A stretch of 64,000 nucleotides of DNA, from assembly GCF_000299895.1 (NCBI RefSeq), contig NZ_AMRG01000010.1, positions 1-64,000 of the forward strand. Reading direction: 5' to 3'. This DNA is from Idiomarina xiamenensis 10-D-4. Lineage in GTDB: Bacteria; Pseudomonadota; Gammaproteobacteria; Enterobacterales; Alteromonadaceae. The position numbers were made by a program, and so were the translations under genes. Each line of letters starts with the position of its first letter. Position 1 is the first letter of the stretch. Below the pieces are notes generated by a model. The model was given only the letters and a program-made list of their open reading frames with translations, ran no database searches and was not told the origin of the DNA. This document shows, piece after piece, positions 63,771-64,000 of the stretch.

Positions 63771-64000
63771 TCAGGGCTTTCTCTGCTCACGCTGACGAAT
63801 GACACCCTCTTGTGCGGTTGAGGCAACCAGCTTACCGGCACGGTTAAAGAACTGCCCGCGCACCAGTCCACGGCCGCCCGAGGCGCTGGGACTATCAATG
63901 GCGTAGAGTAACCAGTCATCCAAGCGGAACTCACGATGGAACCACATGGCATGATCAATGGTTGCGACCTGCATGTTCGGCTGCGCATAACTGACACCAT
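63771..64000 (-). CDS. tesB: Acyl-CoA thioesterase II, C-terminal part
   Basis: The minus-strand frame is open to the window edge and encodes about 75 residues of the C-terminal hot-dog domain of TesB. MQVATIDHAMWFHREFRLDD, then DWLLYAIDSPSASGGRGLVRG and an ending LVASTAQEGVIR, closely follow the E. coli enzyme. DHAMWFHR and the Ser-Ala-Gly/Arg-Gly strand are the family signature. The enzyme hydrolyses medium- and long-chain acyl-CoA. The true start lies beyond 64000. Confidence 0.92.
   Translation of the reverse strand, partial: GVSYAQPNMQVATIDHAMWFHREFRLDDWLLYAIDSPSASGGRGLVRGQFFNRAGKLVASTAQEGVIRQREQRKP

Overview
The window (about 50% G+C in the lines sampled) is a chromosomal segment from a Gram-negative gammaproteobacterium. 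It resembles the marine Alteromonadales/Vibrio side of the class, but the genus cannot be fixed from sequence alone. The grounds are typical gammaproteobacterial sets: YdbH-YnbE-YdbL, RlmA, Udk-NupC, TesB, SoxR with an enterobacterial-type operator, an IrgA/IrgB-like iron pair, FeoAB and Scs proteins. There are also many TonB receptors, secreted peptidases and c-di-GMP proteins. I see no tRNA, rRNA, CRISPR array, insertion sequence or integrase. The only clearly foreign-looking gene is an AT-rich phage-tailspike-like gene at 8464-10800.

Layout. 1-3736: a partial membrane gene, a GNAT acetyltransferase, a DUF2157-type membrane protein and a lipoprotein. 3834-7801: oxidative stress and signalling, with sodB divergent from soxR and a diguanylate cyclase divergent from a BdlA-like cytosolic chemotaxis receptor. 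A consensus-like SoxR operator promoter points at sodB. 7939-13450: a FMN-binding stress protein, the orphan tailspike-like protein and katG. 13574-19345: a His-rich periplasmic protein and a czcCBA-type metal efflux system. 19539-30606: a DosC-like oxygen-sensing cyclase, an S10 peptidase, an scs thiol-redox/copper-tolerance operon, a second membrane cyclase, a chemoreceptor and a YgeA-type racemase. 30748-32947: feoAB with a Fur box. 33004-37865: a TonB receptor / M14 carboxypeptidase / DUF938 operon. 38106-43199: a tiny DUF3149 protein, a METTL25-like methyltransferase overlapping a sirtuin tail to tail, a BON lipoprotein and a GltB-domain protein.

43447-47371: an iron-acquisition island with a siderophore-interacting reductase, an IrgB-like LysR regulator and an IrgA/CirA-like receptor, followed by a fragment of a DUF4198-like gene. 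47368-49106: a cupin and small stress-type or membrane proteins. 49122-52977: ychJ-like, ydbL, ynbE and ydbH. 53082-57715: rlmA, a ZIP transporter, a serine hydrolase, an EAL phosphodiesterase and a divergent XRE regulator. The EAL/XRE gap carries four copies of a TGCG-N4-CGCA operator-like element. 57759-64000: an M16 peptidase lipoprotein, an alpha/beta hydrolase, udk-nupC and the 3' end of tesB.

How the genes work together. Three themes recur. The first is metal and redox homeostasis: SodB, SoxR, KatG, Scs, Czc, Feo, the siderophore genes and ZIP. The second is c-di-GMP and chemotaxis: three GGDEF proteins, one EAL protein and two MCP-type receptors. The third is peptide scavenging by S10, M14 and M16 peptidases. 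The least ordinary signals are the EAL/XRE operator array, the SoxR-driven sodB promoter, the orphan tailspike-like gene and the DUF4198-like remnant directly behind the siderophore receptor.
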